Shown: positions 8,719 through 16,881, numbered from the stretch's first letter. The stretch: 33,744 nt of DNA from Nanobdellota archaeon (GCA_018817905.1 JAHISS010000005.1:1-33744); one strand, 5' to 3'. A program made the numbers and translations. Notes: generated by a model from the sequence alone, not told the origin.

Positions 8719-9294
8719 TTAGTCTCCGTCTCTTGTAGCATATATTTCATCCCAATATCGATTATAATATCTCTCAGACAATCTTCCAGTTAATTTTCCT
8801 AAAGCGACAGCTAAAAGTCCAAAACCGAGGAACCTTCCAAAACCTTTCTTTATACCTTTCCACTCCAAACCATTATACTCTTGAATTACAGGACTTTTTT
8901 TCATTTCTTTAATATCTGATTTAATTACTGCGGCGAGTTCATCCAAAGATGCTTTAGCTTCCCTGGCTTCTGCAATTGCTTTAGACTTCACAGCAGGTTG
9001 TGTTGCAGGAACATAACCATCTTTCTCAAAACCATCCAAATCAGAACTCCTGATAGTAAAATCATTCTCATCAACCCCCCAACTTCTTCTTTCTGCAAAA
9101 ACGAGGGCATCAAGAGCAGAATTATATCTCCCTATTTCATCCTCGTGAATAGTTCCAATCCAAGGGTGATTTATCCTTTTACCAGTAAGACTTCTAGAAT
9201 CATAAAAGCAACCCTTTAAGGCCAAAGCCCCTGCTAACATTGTAAGTGGAACCCCTATTCTGTTAACTATCTTTCTTTTTGTCAGTGGTTTCAT
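8719..9294 (-). CDS. Hypothetical membrane protein, two membrane segments
   Basis: A 191-residue protein with an N-terminal hydrophobic segment after a basic start (IGVPLTMLAGALALKGC, about 13-30) and a second near the C-terminus (FLGFGLLAVALGKLTG, about 154-170). The 120 residues between are hydrophilic, with a long helix (KSKAIAEAREAKASLDELAAVIKSD), and would form one domain outside or inside the membrane. LKGC could be read as a lipobox, but Lys before Gly is atypical. GAGGAG lies 3 bases before the ATG (9298-9303). A TATA-like AAGTTTAAGT lies upstream. Function unknown; converges on ftsZ. Confidence 0.6.
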   Translation of the reverse strand: MKPLTKRKIVNRIGVPLTMLAGALALKGCFYDSRSLTGKRINHPWIGTIHEDEIGRYNSALDALVFAERRSWGVDENDFTIRSSDLDGFEKDGYVPATQPAVKSKAIAEAREAKASLDELAAVIKSDIKEMKKSPVIQEYNGLEWKGIKKGFGRFLGFGLLAVALGKLTGRLSERYYNRYWDEIYATRDGD

Positions 9295-9399
9295 AATCTC
9301 CTCAAAATCTCCCCCTACTTAAACTTTTCTCTTTGTTACTACTCCAAAGAAACATGATAAACGACAATCTTCAAAAAACCAAAACCCTTAAATAATCCA

Positions 9400-9510
9400 A
9401 TCATCTCAATAAAGTATCAACTGATATCAAAAACCCACCAAAATAAATCCACCTCCCTAACCCCACATCCCAATAACCAACCAGAATAAACCACCACCCT
9501 CCAAAACAAA
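9400..9510 (+). promoter_or_regulatory. C/A-rich, nearly G-free leader before the winged-helix gene
   Basis: Between 9421 and 9510 there are only two G in the + strand, while C is frequent and clustered as CC, CCC and CCCC. The corresponding minus strand has many closely spaced GG, GGG and GGGG runs. As RNA of the + strand this would be unstructured; as minus-strand DNA it could form a G-quadruplex. There is no gene in this stretch. Confidence 0.4.
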
Positions 9511-9822
9511 ATGGCAACACAAAAACTAAAAATCACAAAAACAGAATTAATCGAAAAGACAGATTACAAAATAAAGAGATATCCAAATCTCAACACAGTA
9601 TTGATGGTTGAAGATTTCTTAAAGCAAAACCAAGACATACCCATGAAAATCTCTGAAATAAAAAAACAACTCCCAAAACAAATAATGCACCAAACACTAT
9701 TGCTTATTTTAGAATACCTCTGGAAGAGCGGAAAAATAATCTACGGACCAAGAGGCGTTCAATGGATTTACACAGAGCCGCACCACTTAAAAAAAATGTT
9801 TGAAAACACAATAGAGGTCTAA
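9511..9822 (+). CDS. Small winged-helix-like protein
   Basis: A 103-residue basic protein. VLMVEDFLKQ, then MKISEIKKQLPKQIMHQTLLLILEYLWKSGKIIYGPRGVQWIY, has the helix-helix-recognition helix-wing order of a winged helix-turn-helix domain, so a DNA-binding role is plausible. No partner domain is present. The closest TATA-like sequence (CCCTTAAATAATCC, 9385-9398) lies about 115 bases upstream, which implies an unusually long leader that is almost free of G. Family membership is inferred from the pattern only. Confidence 0.55.
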   Translation: MATQKLKITKTELIEKTDYKIKRYPNLNTVLMVEDFLKQNQDIPMKISEIKKQLPKQIMHQTLLLILEYLWKSGKIIYGPRGVQWIYTEPHHLKKMFENTIEV

Positions 9823-9824
9823 GT

Positions 9825-10250
9825 TTAATCACCCTTCTTCACAAAACTCATAACCTCGCCAACAAAATCTTCAAAATCACCAAGCTTATCAAGATTTTCA
9901 AATGCTAATTCATCATCAACCTCTCCATATTTATGGACAAGAATATTTCTAAATCCCTTCATGTCTTTCAAAATCTTCTCCATTTTTCCAGATATTATCT
10001 TTTTATGCTTAAGCTTATCAAAAAGTTCATCTTCATCAGATGGAATGCCGAGTTTCAAATTAGAAACAAGAACATTTCCCACATCTATCACAGTTTCTAT
10101 TGAAATCTGTAAAAGCCTCTCGCACGCTCTCTTTTTTTCTATAGAATCTTTATACTCCTTAAAATCCGCAGGCTTTATTTTCTCAAGCTCATCTAAATAA
10201 TTATTCAACTCGTCTATTTTAGAATATATTTTTCCCCTATCAATTTTCAT
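9825..10250 (-). CDS. hepT: HepT-like HEPN toxin (RNase) of a HepT-MntA module
   Basis: A 141-residue all-helical HEPN/DUF86 protein. It carries the Rx4HxY active-site motif as RNILVHKY near the C-terminal third, the RNase/AMPylation site of HepT toxins. Start is the ATG at 10250, overlapping the end of the upstream nucleotidyltransferase gene by 11 bases; a longer frame exists but its first 16 residues are read inside the other gene and look spurious. Known biology (Shewanella HepT-MntA): HepT cleaves RNA and is neutralised when MntA adds AMP to the motif Tyr. That role is inferred here from motif and gene pairing. Confidence 0.8.
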   Translation of the reverse strand: MKIDRGKIYSKIDELNNYLDELEKIKPADFKEYKDSIEKKRACERLLQISIETVIDVGNVLVSNLKLGIPSDEDELFDKLKHKKIISGKMEKILKDMKGFRNILVHKYGEVDDELAFENLDKLGDFEDFVGEVMSFVKKGD

Positions 10251-10623
10251 TTTCCACCATACCAAGATATGTATAATAAATTTTCTTATAAAATTCAAAT
10301 TCCTTTATTGTAGAAAAAGCAATCTCATAAAGCAAATCCTCATTTTTACATAAAACAATCTTATTATCCTCGAGTATCCTTTTTCTTATGTAAATCGGAA
10401 GCTGTTGAAACACATGAACGTCAAACTTCGAAGCTAAAATAGAACTGTACCTAAGCTTTTTCTTAGACATTCTCAAATTAGAATATTTTTTGTCAAGAAC
10501 AAGACATACATCAATGTCCCTATACTCCTCACCCCGAGCATATGAACCAAACACAAGCACAGCTATTACTTCAACATCATTCTTAACTTCTCTAATAAAT
10601 TCAGGTTTCAATATTTTCTGCAT
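10240..10623 (-). CDS. mntA: MntA-like minimal nucleotidyltransferase antitoxin
   Basis: A 127-residue minimal nucleotidyltransferase. LVFGSYARGEEYRDIDVCLVLD gives the GS(x)nDxD catalytic signature, followed by the third-carboxylate region FDVHVF. In HepT-MntA modules this protein AMPylates the HEPN toxin and blocks it. It is the first gene of the pair and overlaps hepT by 11 bases, so translation is coupled. A TATA box TTATATATAT on the minus strand (10645-10656) lies about 28 bases before the ATG, so the mRNA is probably leaderless. A + strand reading has no coding signal. Confidence 0.82.
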   Translation of the reverse strand: MQKILKPEFIREVKNDVEVIAVLVFGSYARGEEYRDIDVCLVLDKKYSNLRMSKKKLRYSSILASKFDVHVFQQLPIYIRKRILEDNKIVLCKNEDLLYEIAFSTIKEFEFYKKIYYTYLGMVENEN

Positions 10624-10683
10624 GACTTATTAAAAAGAATACAATATATATAATTTCCTAATTAACAAAGAATCATTCCCCAC

Positions 10684-11259
10684 TCACTTCCCCGGCCGAT
10701 AATCCTCTTTTTCTTCCTCAAAACCCGTCGGCCTTTTACTGTTTCCCCATTCTTCCCAATACAAAGTTCTTTCCAAAGATTTTTTTGCAGATTTTTTTTC
10801 TCTGCCTTCTTCAAAACCAACAGGCACAACTGCTTCAACCTGAATGTGCTGCGGGATGTTTAATTTTTCTTTTAACAAATCGTCGCTGTAAGCTCCAACC
10901 CAGCAAGAATCTATTCCAAAATTAGCCAGTCCCAACAAAAACGTTTGAATCGCAGCTCCAGCCTGCTGCCTTGAATAAACTCTTCCCCGCTCGCCGTACA
11001 AGTTCTCAAGATGAGCGTCGTCAGAACAAACCAAAACCAAAACTCGCGCCTGCTTAATCCAACTTTGCTCGCAAACATCAGCGACATCTTCAATAACTTT
11101 TTTTTTCTCAACAATCAAAAACCGCAAATGATTATTGTTCCCTGCAAACGGCCCTTGGTTCGCGCAATCAATCGCATCCAAAATATCTTTCCAGCTCGGC
11201 TTTTTCTTCTTAAAATTCCTTACTGACTTCCTTAGCCGCACAACCTTCTCAAATTCCAT
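10684..11259 (-). CDS. Nitroreductase-family flavoprotein
   Basis: A 191-residue FMN-dependent oxidoreductase. It has the N-terminal RKSVRNF phosphate-binding turn, the SRQQAGAAIQTFLLGLANFGIDSCWVGAY core and the IQVEAVVPVGFEEG segment, in the normal order for the compact nitroreductase fold. A dimer with FMN at the interface is expected. Substrate unknown; family members reduce nitroaromatics, flavins or quinones. The C-terminus (about 25 residues, charged, ending DYRPGK) extends past the core. A frame overlapping on the same strand at 10911-11114 is a shadow. Confidence 0.85.
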   Translation of the reverse strand: MEFEKVVRLRKSVRNFKKKKPSWKDILDAIDCANQGPFAGNNNHLRFLIVEKKKVIEDVADVCEQSWIKQARVLVLVCSDDAHLENLYGERGRVYSRQQAGAAIQTFLLGLANFGIDSCWVGAYSDDLLKEKLNIPQHIQVEAVVPVGFEEGREKKSAKKSLERTLYWEEWGNSKRPTGFEEEKEDYRPGK

Positions 11260-11713
11260 AGATTATGAAAGCAGATAGCGTATAAAAGATTATCGCAAAA
11301 CAACTTTCTGTGTTTCATCAGGGCATTCTCAATTTAACACACTGTAGAGTGAAACTCCCACCGTTCGCTTCGCTCACTTCGCTAAGCTGCGGAGCTTCAA
11401 AAATCAAAAAACAATCATTATCAACAATACATATCCCAATCGACTCTGGTTTATATGATAATCTCTGGTGGGCGAGCTGAGTCAGTTTAGTAAAAGAATG
11501 ACAAATAAGAACTGGCTCGGGGAGTTAGGAGGCATTTACCCAATTACAGCAAGATGTGGGGATTTCTTTCCGATTAATTCTCAATCCAACCTTATAGGAT
11601 TTGTTACTTAATCATTTTTACTACGAAGAATCTTAACGAAGTCAGATTTGAAGTTAATATATTCCAAGCAGATTATTGCGAACTAATTTTCTATCGAAAT
11701 ATGACGACTGATC
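11260..11713. other. Gene-free stretch with one structured repeat
   Basis: No convincing ORF. It holds a small palindrome-rich segment at 11360-11400 (GCTTCGCTCACTTCGCTAAGC and AGCTGCGGAGCT), a TATA-like TTTATATGATAAT at 11450-11462, and the hairpin repeat at 11470-11526 described separately. The remaining 170 bases before the end of mnmA show nothing I can name. Confidence 0.4.
11470..11526 (+). ncRNA. Hairpin repeat, copy 1 (possible small RNA)
   Basis: A 57-base block nearly matches 27335-27390. Arms CTGAGTCAGTT (11477-11487) and AACTGGCTCGG (11510-11520) form an 11-bp stem with two G-U pairs around a 22-base A-rich loop. In the other copy the arms differ but still pair. A TATA-like box (11450-11462) is placed about 20 bases upstream, so transcription is possible. 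Whether it is an RNA gene or a mobile-element fragment is open. Confidence 0.35.
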
Positions 11714-12868
11714 CTACAACCTAATCTCCCCGCCCCCCACCACCCGCTCCCCAAAATATAAAACAATAAACTGCCCCTCAGCAACGCCCTCTACACCTTT
11801 ATCAAAAACAAAAGTCCACCTACCTGCGCTACTCTTTCTCAAAACCCCACCATGCAGCTCCCCCAAATGCCGAATCCTCGCCTTCATTCTTCCCTTCTCT
11901 TCTGAATTAACAAACTTCATATTCTTAACAAAAACTTTTTTCGTTTTCAAAATCTCATCACCTTCCGGCGCAACAACCAAAACATTTCCACGACGTTTCC
12001 CAGCAACAAACAACCTCGTGTTCCGAATTTCCCGACGATACTTATCCAAAATCTCAAAACCCTTCCTGTCACCAACTCTTTCTCCAATTGTAAAAAACCA
12101 AGTTCCAGGATGCGTTCCAATGACCTCGCCACGAGGAGAAACAACATTCCCTTTCTTCTCCTTAATCCTTTCCCGCAAAAACTTTTTCACATCAATCTTC
12201 CCCAAATAACAAATTCCCCGCGAACCTCTTTTGTCCCAATTCGGAAATTTATTCTGCCGCGCAATTTTCCTAACTTCCTCCTTCGTCAGCCCACCGACAG
12301 GAAACAAACATTTTTCCAAAACATCCTGCCCAAGTCCAACCAAAAAATACGACTGATCTTTCTTCTTGTCTTTCCCCCTCAGAAGCTCAACCTCAAAACC
12401 CCCACCACCCCTCAACACCGGACGAGATTTATGAATTATTTTAAGGCGGACGGGTGGGACTTTCTTCCTTCTAACTCTCGCATAATGCCCCGTAGCAATC
12501 CAGTCAGCGCCAATCTCGCGCGCCTTTTTCAAAAGTCCTGGAAATTTCCCGACGTTGTTGCACAAAATATCAGGATTCGGCGTCAGTCCTTTCTCGTAAT
12601 CCTTAAACATTTTAGAAATAACTTTTTTTTCATAACCTTCCTCGCAATCAACAACAAATAATTTCTCAACTCCAACAAGTTTACAAATTTTTTTAACAAT
12701 CTTTTCCTCTTCTTTCCATTTTATCGACGACGGCCAGCTCGTTTTCCCCGAAGGACAAGCATTCATAAAAAACCCATAAACTTCATATCCGCGTCTATTC
12801 AACAGCAAAGCAGCGACGCTGGAATCAACACCGCCCGACATTCCCAAAAGGACTTTCTCTTTTCCCAT
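11714..12868 (-). CDS. mnmA: tRNA 2-thiouridylase MnmA (bacterial type)
   Basis: Transfers sulfur to U34 of tRNAs for Lys, Glu and Gln. The 384-residue protein has the PP-loop SGGVDSS near the N-terminus, the NPDILCNN motif with the first catalytic Cys, a GHYARV block, SRGICYLG with the second catalytic Cys, HPGTWFFTIGER, and a C-terminal beta-barrel. All blocks needed for activity are present. The ATG at 12868 is preferred to a TTG two codons earlier because it lies about 26 bases from a near-symmetric TATA element shared with the divergent protease gene. MnmA is a bacterial family; archaea usually use other routes, so acquisition from bacteria is likely. Confidence 0.9.
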   Translation of the reverse strand: MGKEKVLLGMSGGVDSSVAALLLNRRGYEVYGFFMNACPSGKTSWPSSIKWKEEEKIVKKICKLVGVEKLFVVDCEEGYEKKVISKMFKDYEKGLTPNPDILCNNVGKFPGLLKKAREIGADWIATGHYARVRRKKVPPVRLKIIHKSRPVLRGGGGFEVELLRGKDKKKDQSYFLVGLGQDVLEKCLFPVGGLTKEEVRKIARQNKFPNWDKRGSRGICYLGKIDVKKFLRERIKEKKGNVVSPRGEVIGTHPGTWFFTIGERVGDRKGFEILDKYRREIRNTRLFVAGKRRGNVLVVAPEGDEILKTKKVFVKNMKFVNSEEKGRMKARIRHLGELHGGVLRKSSAGRWTFVFDKGVEGVAEGQFIVLYFGERVVGGGEIRL

Positions 12869-12888
12869 TATCAAGACAAAAACAATAA

Positions 12889-12901
12889 GATTTATAATCT
12901 T
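12889..12901. promoter_or_regulatory. Near-palindromic TATA element between mnmA and the protease gene
   Basis: AGATTTATAATCT differs from its reverse complement only at the central three bases. It is about 25 bases from the mnmA ATG (12868) on one strand and about 25 bases from the mini-ORF ATG (12920) on the other. One TATA element may thus serve both directions. The 16-base string from 12891 recurs exactly at 17593 in front of another gene. Confidence 0.6.
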
Positions 12902-12919
12902 TCCCAGATACTAATAAAC

Positions 12920-12961
12920 ATGGCTTACATTGTCGAGAGTTTCAAAAGGCACAAGAAATGA
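12920..12961 (+). CDS. Thirteen-codon leader ORF before the protease gene
   Basis: ATG at 12920 opens a frame encoding MAYIVESFKRHKK, with its TGA overlapping the protease ATG as ATGA (12958-12961). Because the ATG is about 25 bases from the TATA element, it would be the leaderless first start codon of the mRNA, and the protease would be reached by termination and re-initiation. The protease ATG has no strong Shine-Dalgarno of its own (AAAAGGCAC at 12944-12952 is a weak match). The peptide's function, if any, is unknown. Confidence 0.4.
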   Translation: MAYIVESFKRHKK

Positions 12962-15900
12962 TAAATCATAAAATTGCATTAATAATAATACTCGTTGTAG
13001 TATTGTTTTCTGTAGGTTACCAACAAGTTAGTATAAGGGAGGAAGTAATCTCTTTTTTTAGTCCTAAGATAGATTCATCATCTCAATATTTATCCCAATA
13101 TTTGGATACAGGAAAAGCATGCAGGAGCGACCTGGATTGTGAACAGTGTGAATTATGTTCTGGTCCGCCAATCGATGATGAAATAATTCCGCAGCCTGGA
13201 GAAATAGTCAGCCAACCAAGTACAAGCCAAAGAATGGGCAGCATTACCACAAATGCGATCAGAAGAGGTTTTTATGGCAGTCAAATAGGAAAAACATGCA
13301 AAAGAATCCAAAACTGCAATCCGCCTCAACCGCCCTTCGGCTCTTTTACAGTCGAGGACGGTGAACCTATCATTGATGAGGATGATATTATTTATTTTTC
13401 CGCTGTCCCTACCTGCCTTACCCAAGAGATATTAGTTGAAGAAATCTTTACAGAAAGCACTGAGCTTGACATTGATTATGGGGGCAGAATTTCTTCGATT
13501 TCTTTTAGCGGGTCATTAGAGCTGTTGTCTCCGAGTGCATATGCGAGGATTATACTTACAGATTATAATGACAAAGAATTCAGCATCTTTAGCAGCGACT
13601 CTTTTATCCCATGTAACGATGATGAGATAAGAGTTAATATTAACAACTTTTGCGAAGAGACATGCAATATTCTAACTACGGATATCAAAAACCTAAAAGT
13701 AGAAATTAAAGATGCCTCCCTGACAATAGATAAATTCCATATCCTTGATGAGGACGGTAACTTTCCCCTATCACCCATCATTTTCCCAGAGGATTACTAT
13801 AAAGAACGACATCTTAATATTAAGATAAATATTCTTAATGAAAGGAACCAGAGAGAAGGACTTGACTGGATTGCTGGAGACTCTGAACCTTGCGGATTAG
13901 AATATTACGAAAAAAAGCAATTACTGGGTGTTGGAAAGAATGAAGAGCTTCCTAATCTTTGTGGTCTTGAGTGTTACAAGGGTGGGGTGTTTCAACGCAC
14001 AACAGAATCTGGAGGGGAAGGAAGAACAAGAGCAGATTCACTGCCAGAAAATTGGGATTGGAGAGATAGACATGGCGAGGATTGGACAACTCCTGTGAGA
14101 AATCAGCTTTTTTGTGGAAGCTGTTGGGCATTTTCTGCTGTTGGAGCTACAGAAGTTTTAACTAATCTATACTTCAATCAACATTTGAATCTAGACCTTT
14201 CAGAGCAGGAGTTAGTTTCTTGTGCGGCCGACATGGATTGTGGTTGTGATGGGTGGTCGCCAGGATTAGCATTAGATTATATTACAAATCATGGGGTGAG
14301 TGATAAAGACTGTTTCCTTTATCAAGCAATTGATGCATGTGGATGCAATGCATGGCTATGTATATTTCCACCTGTTAATTGTGATAATCTATGTACTAAT
14401 CCAAATGAACGAATAAGAATCAGTGGGAGAAATGAATTTACAGACGAAACAGAAGAAACATTAAAAACAATGATTATAGAAGACGGTGGGGTTGTTGGTG
14501 GAATATTAAGCTGGAATCATTCCATGAATTTAGTTGGATATGAGCGAGATACTGTAACAAGTGACACACTATGGGTATTTAAGAACAGCTGGGGAGAACT
14601 CTGGGGTGAAAGTGGCTATGTAACAATGACCATGAATATGTCAGATTTCGTAGGGACACGTTCATTATCAAACCCAATAATTAGCGAAATCCAGGATTAT
14701 ACTATATTATGCAATGACAAAGATGGAGATGGTTATTGCAATTGGGGCGTATCTAATAATAAACCAACTACTTGTCCTGCTAGTTGCAACGGGAATAATG
14801 AAAAAGATTGCGATGACAGCGATCCAGACAAAGGGCCATTTGATGAATATTATAATTGTGTTGCGATTGAAGACGTCGTTTTCCAATGTTCAGATGATAT
14901 CGACAATGACGGAGATGGAGTAAAAGATTATCCTAATGATTTCAGCTGTGTAGGTATCCATGATGATGATGAGACAAACCCAAAAGCAGAATGCCAAGAC
15001 GGATTAGATAACGATTGGGATGGTGTCAAAGATTATCCCAATGATGACAGCTGTTCGAGTTACCAAGACAATTATGAGGATTCACCGGACGTAGATCCTC
15101 AATGTGCAGACGGAGTGGATAATGACGGGGATGGTTTAACAGACTTGAATGATCCTGGCTGCGAAAACAATCAAGATGATAATGAAGCAGACGGGACTAG
15201 CCAATGCCAGGATGGAGTGGATAATGACGGTGATGGTGCAACAGATTATCCAAATGATTTTAGCTGCACCTCTTCAATTGATAATGATGAGGCAAATCCA
15301 AAAGCACAATGCCAAAATGGTATTGATGATGATAGTGATCGGGCAACAGATTATCCAGAAGATTTTAGCTGCTCAAGTTTCCAGGATACAAGTGAAACCA
15401 TACCCAGATCAGAATGCCAGAATAATCAAGATGATGATAGCGATGGTAAATCAGATTATCCGCACGATTTTAGTTGTTCAAGTTACCAAGACAATAGTGA
15501 AGACTATCCCCTAGCTAAATGCCAGGACGGGATAGATAATGATAATGACGGTCAGATAGACTGGCCTGCTGATTCAGGTTGTGTGAATGGTTTTCAAGAT
15601 AATTATGAATATGATTGTGGTGATGACAAAGTCAATCATGCATCTGAGGATTGCGATGGGACTGATCTTGCTGGTGAGACATGCATTACATTCGGATATA
15701 ACAGCGGCACTTTATCATGCGAGGATGATTGTAAGTTTGATCTTACTGAATGCTCATATGAACCTATGCCCGTATGCGGCAATGGAAATATCGAATACGG
15801 AGAGGATTGTGAACCTCCAAATGAGTTTGGCGGGATTACTTGCACCTCGCTGGGGTTTGATGGCGGAAATATGTTATGCACTGATAATTGCAGATTAGAC

Positions 15901-16881
15901 ACTTCAGAATGCACTGTTGAGTGTACAGGTTTTGGTGGATGGGAATATTATCCAGGATTCGCTAAATGCGTATGGGTTACTTACAATGCCAATGCTGATT
16001 ATAACACAGCTTTCCAGGCCTGTACTGACATCGACGGATATATGCCATATAGTAATGAACTCGGAGGATTATGCTCTGCGCAAGGATTCAGAATTAGGCC
16101 AGGTACTGATCTAACGGGTTCAGTGAGGACAAGAGATCTATATTTATCTGGACATAAGATGTGGCATGATAAAGGATTTCATTTTACAAGTGATGAATGT
16201 GGACAGGTTTATTATCAAACTTGTGGAACAACCGGGACAAACGCTAATTGCCAACCCGTTACTTCATGGTCCCAGGATAATACTCTAAGAAGTGGAATCA
16301 TTTGCCTCAAGGATCTCATTACAGTTCCTCGATGCGGTAACAATGATGTTGAAACAGGCGAAGAGTGTGACGATGGTAATAGAGATAATTATGATGGTTG
16401 TTCGATGAACTGTGAGGTGGACGATGGTTGGGAGTGCACTGGTAATCCAAGCGTGTGCACAAATCTCTGTGGTGATGGTTGGAGATATTATCCAGAGTTT
16501 GGAAGATGCATATATAATAGCAATGATTTTCAATTAACAAAAAAATATCCCCAGGCATTATCTTTCTGCCAGAGTGAAGGAGGATGGCTGCCTGGAAACT
16601 GGGAACTTGTAAGTCTATGCAACGATGATGACTTCCAGTTAAGACAAGGCACATGCAATGGACATAGATGCCAGGGTTCTGTCTGGACAACTGATGCATA
16701 TTCGGATGGCCATAAATTATGGCATGATAAAGGATATCATACCTACATAGAAAATTGCGGTGGCGAAATTGTATACAGTGTATGTGGCACAACCGCCATG
16801 AACAATGATTGTGTTGAGGTCAATAGCTGGAGTGGAGACTCTACTAGAAGAAGCTTCATTTGCCTTAAGAATCTGAATTGA
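12958..16881 (+). CDS. Secreted multidomain papain-family (C1A) cysteine protease
   Basis: A 1307-residue exported protein. Order: N-terminal hydrophobic signal/anchor (6-22); a Cys-containing region with a predicted beta-sandwich-like part (about 50-360); a papain domain starting LPENWDWRD with oxyanion Gln383, catalytic Cys389 in CGSCWAFSA, His521 and Asn543 in KNSWGELWGESGY; seven repeats of about 35 residues (about 645-885), typically CQDGVDNDGDG..DYPNDFSC; a Myxococcus-type Cys-rich unit (CGNGNIEYGEDCE, about 938); then two homologous domains of about 120-130 residues (about 991-1119 and 1171-1306) separated by a second CGNNDVETGEECDDGN unit. The repeats' Asp/Asn pattern suggests calcium binding. 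The paired C-terminal domains have conserved Trp/Cys spacing that recalls C-type-lectin-like folds, uncertain. Codons favour GAT/AAT/TGT, unlike neighbours, which suggests transfer. Confidence 0.9.
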   Translation: MINHKIALIIILVVVLFSVGYQQVSIREEVISFFSPKIDSSSQYLSQYLDTGKACRSDLDCEQCELCSGPPIDDEIIPQPGEIVSQPSTSQRMGSITTNAIRRGFYGSQIGKTCKRIQNCNPPQPPFGSFTVEDGEPIIDEDDIIYFSAVPTCLTQEILVEEIFTESTELDIDYGGRISSISFSGSLELLSPSAYARIILTDYNDKEFSIFSSDSFIPCNDDEIRVNINNFCEETCNILTTDIKNLKVEIKDASLTIDKFHILDEDGNFPLSPIIFPEDYYKERHLNIKINILNERNQREGLDWIAGDSEPCGLEYYEKKQLLGVGKNEELPNLCGLECYKGGVFQRTTESGGEGRTRADSLPENWDWRDRHGEDWTTPVRNQLFCGSCWAFSAVGATEVLTNLYFNQHLNLDLSEQELVSCAADMDCGCDGWSPGLALDYITNHGVSDKDCFLYQAIDACGCNAWLCIFPPVNCDNLCTNPNERIRISGRNEFTDETEETLKTMIIEDGGVVGGILSWNHSMNLVGYERDTVTSDTLWVFKNSWGELWGESGYVTMTMNMSDFVGTRSLSNPIISEIQDYTILCNDKDGDGYCNWGVSNNKPTTCPASCNGNNEKDCDDSDPDKGPFDEYYNCVAIEDVVFQCSDDIDNDGDGVKDYPNDFSCVGIHDDDETNPKAECQDGLDNDWDGVKDYPNDDSCSSYQDNYEDSPDVDPQCADGVDNDGDGLTDLNDPGCENNQDDNEADGTSQCQDGVDNDGDGATDYPNDFSCTSSIDNDEANPKAQCQNGIDDDSDRATDYPEDFSCSSFQDTSETIPRSECQNNQDDDSDGKSDYPHDFSCSSYQDNSEDYPLAKCQDGIDNDNDGQIDWPADSGCVNGFQDNYEYDCGDDKVNHASEDCDGTDLAGETCITFGYNSGTLSCEDDCKFDLTECSYEPMPVCGNGNIEYGEDCEPPNEFGGITCTSLGFDGGNMLCTDNCRLDTSECTVECTGFGGWEYYPGFAKCVWVTYNANADYNTAFQACTDIDGYMPYSNELGGLCSAQGFRIRPGTDLTGSVRTRDLYLSGHKMWHDKGFHFTSDECGQVYYQTCGTTGTNANCQPVTSWSQDNTLRSGIICLKDLITVPRCGNNDVETGEECDDGNRDNYDGCSMNCEVDDGWECTGNPSVCTNLCGDGWRYYPEFGRCIYNSNDFQLTKKYPQALSFCQSEGGWLPGNWELVSLCNDDDFQLRQGTCNGHRCQGSVWTTDAYSDGHKLWHDKGYHTYIENCGGEIVYSVCGTTAMNNDCVEVNSWSGDSTRRSFICLKNLN
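14882..15612 (+). repeat. Seven in-frame Asp/Asn-rich coding repeats
   Basis: Seven tandem units of about 100-110 bases within the protease gene. Each encodes C-x-(D/N)-x-(I/V/L)-D-(N/D)-D-x-D-x-x-x-D followed by a YPxDxSC-type half and an acidic spacer. Units are similar but not identical at DNA level, so this is an old or selected array rather than a recent slippage product. Confidence 0.85.

Noticed and set aside
10251-10298. Sixteen-residue N-terminal extension of the HepT-like protein.
   Set aside because: It is read in another frame inside mntA; the ATG at 10250 gives a normal HepT start and an overlap typical of coupled pairs.
14714-15898. Additional + strand frames inside the protease repeats.
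   Set aside because: They arise from the periodic Asp/Asn codons read in another frame and are rich in Met/Ile without any motif.
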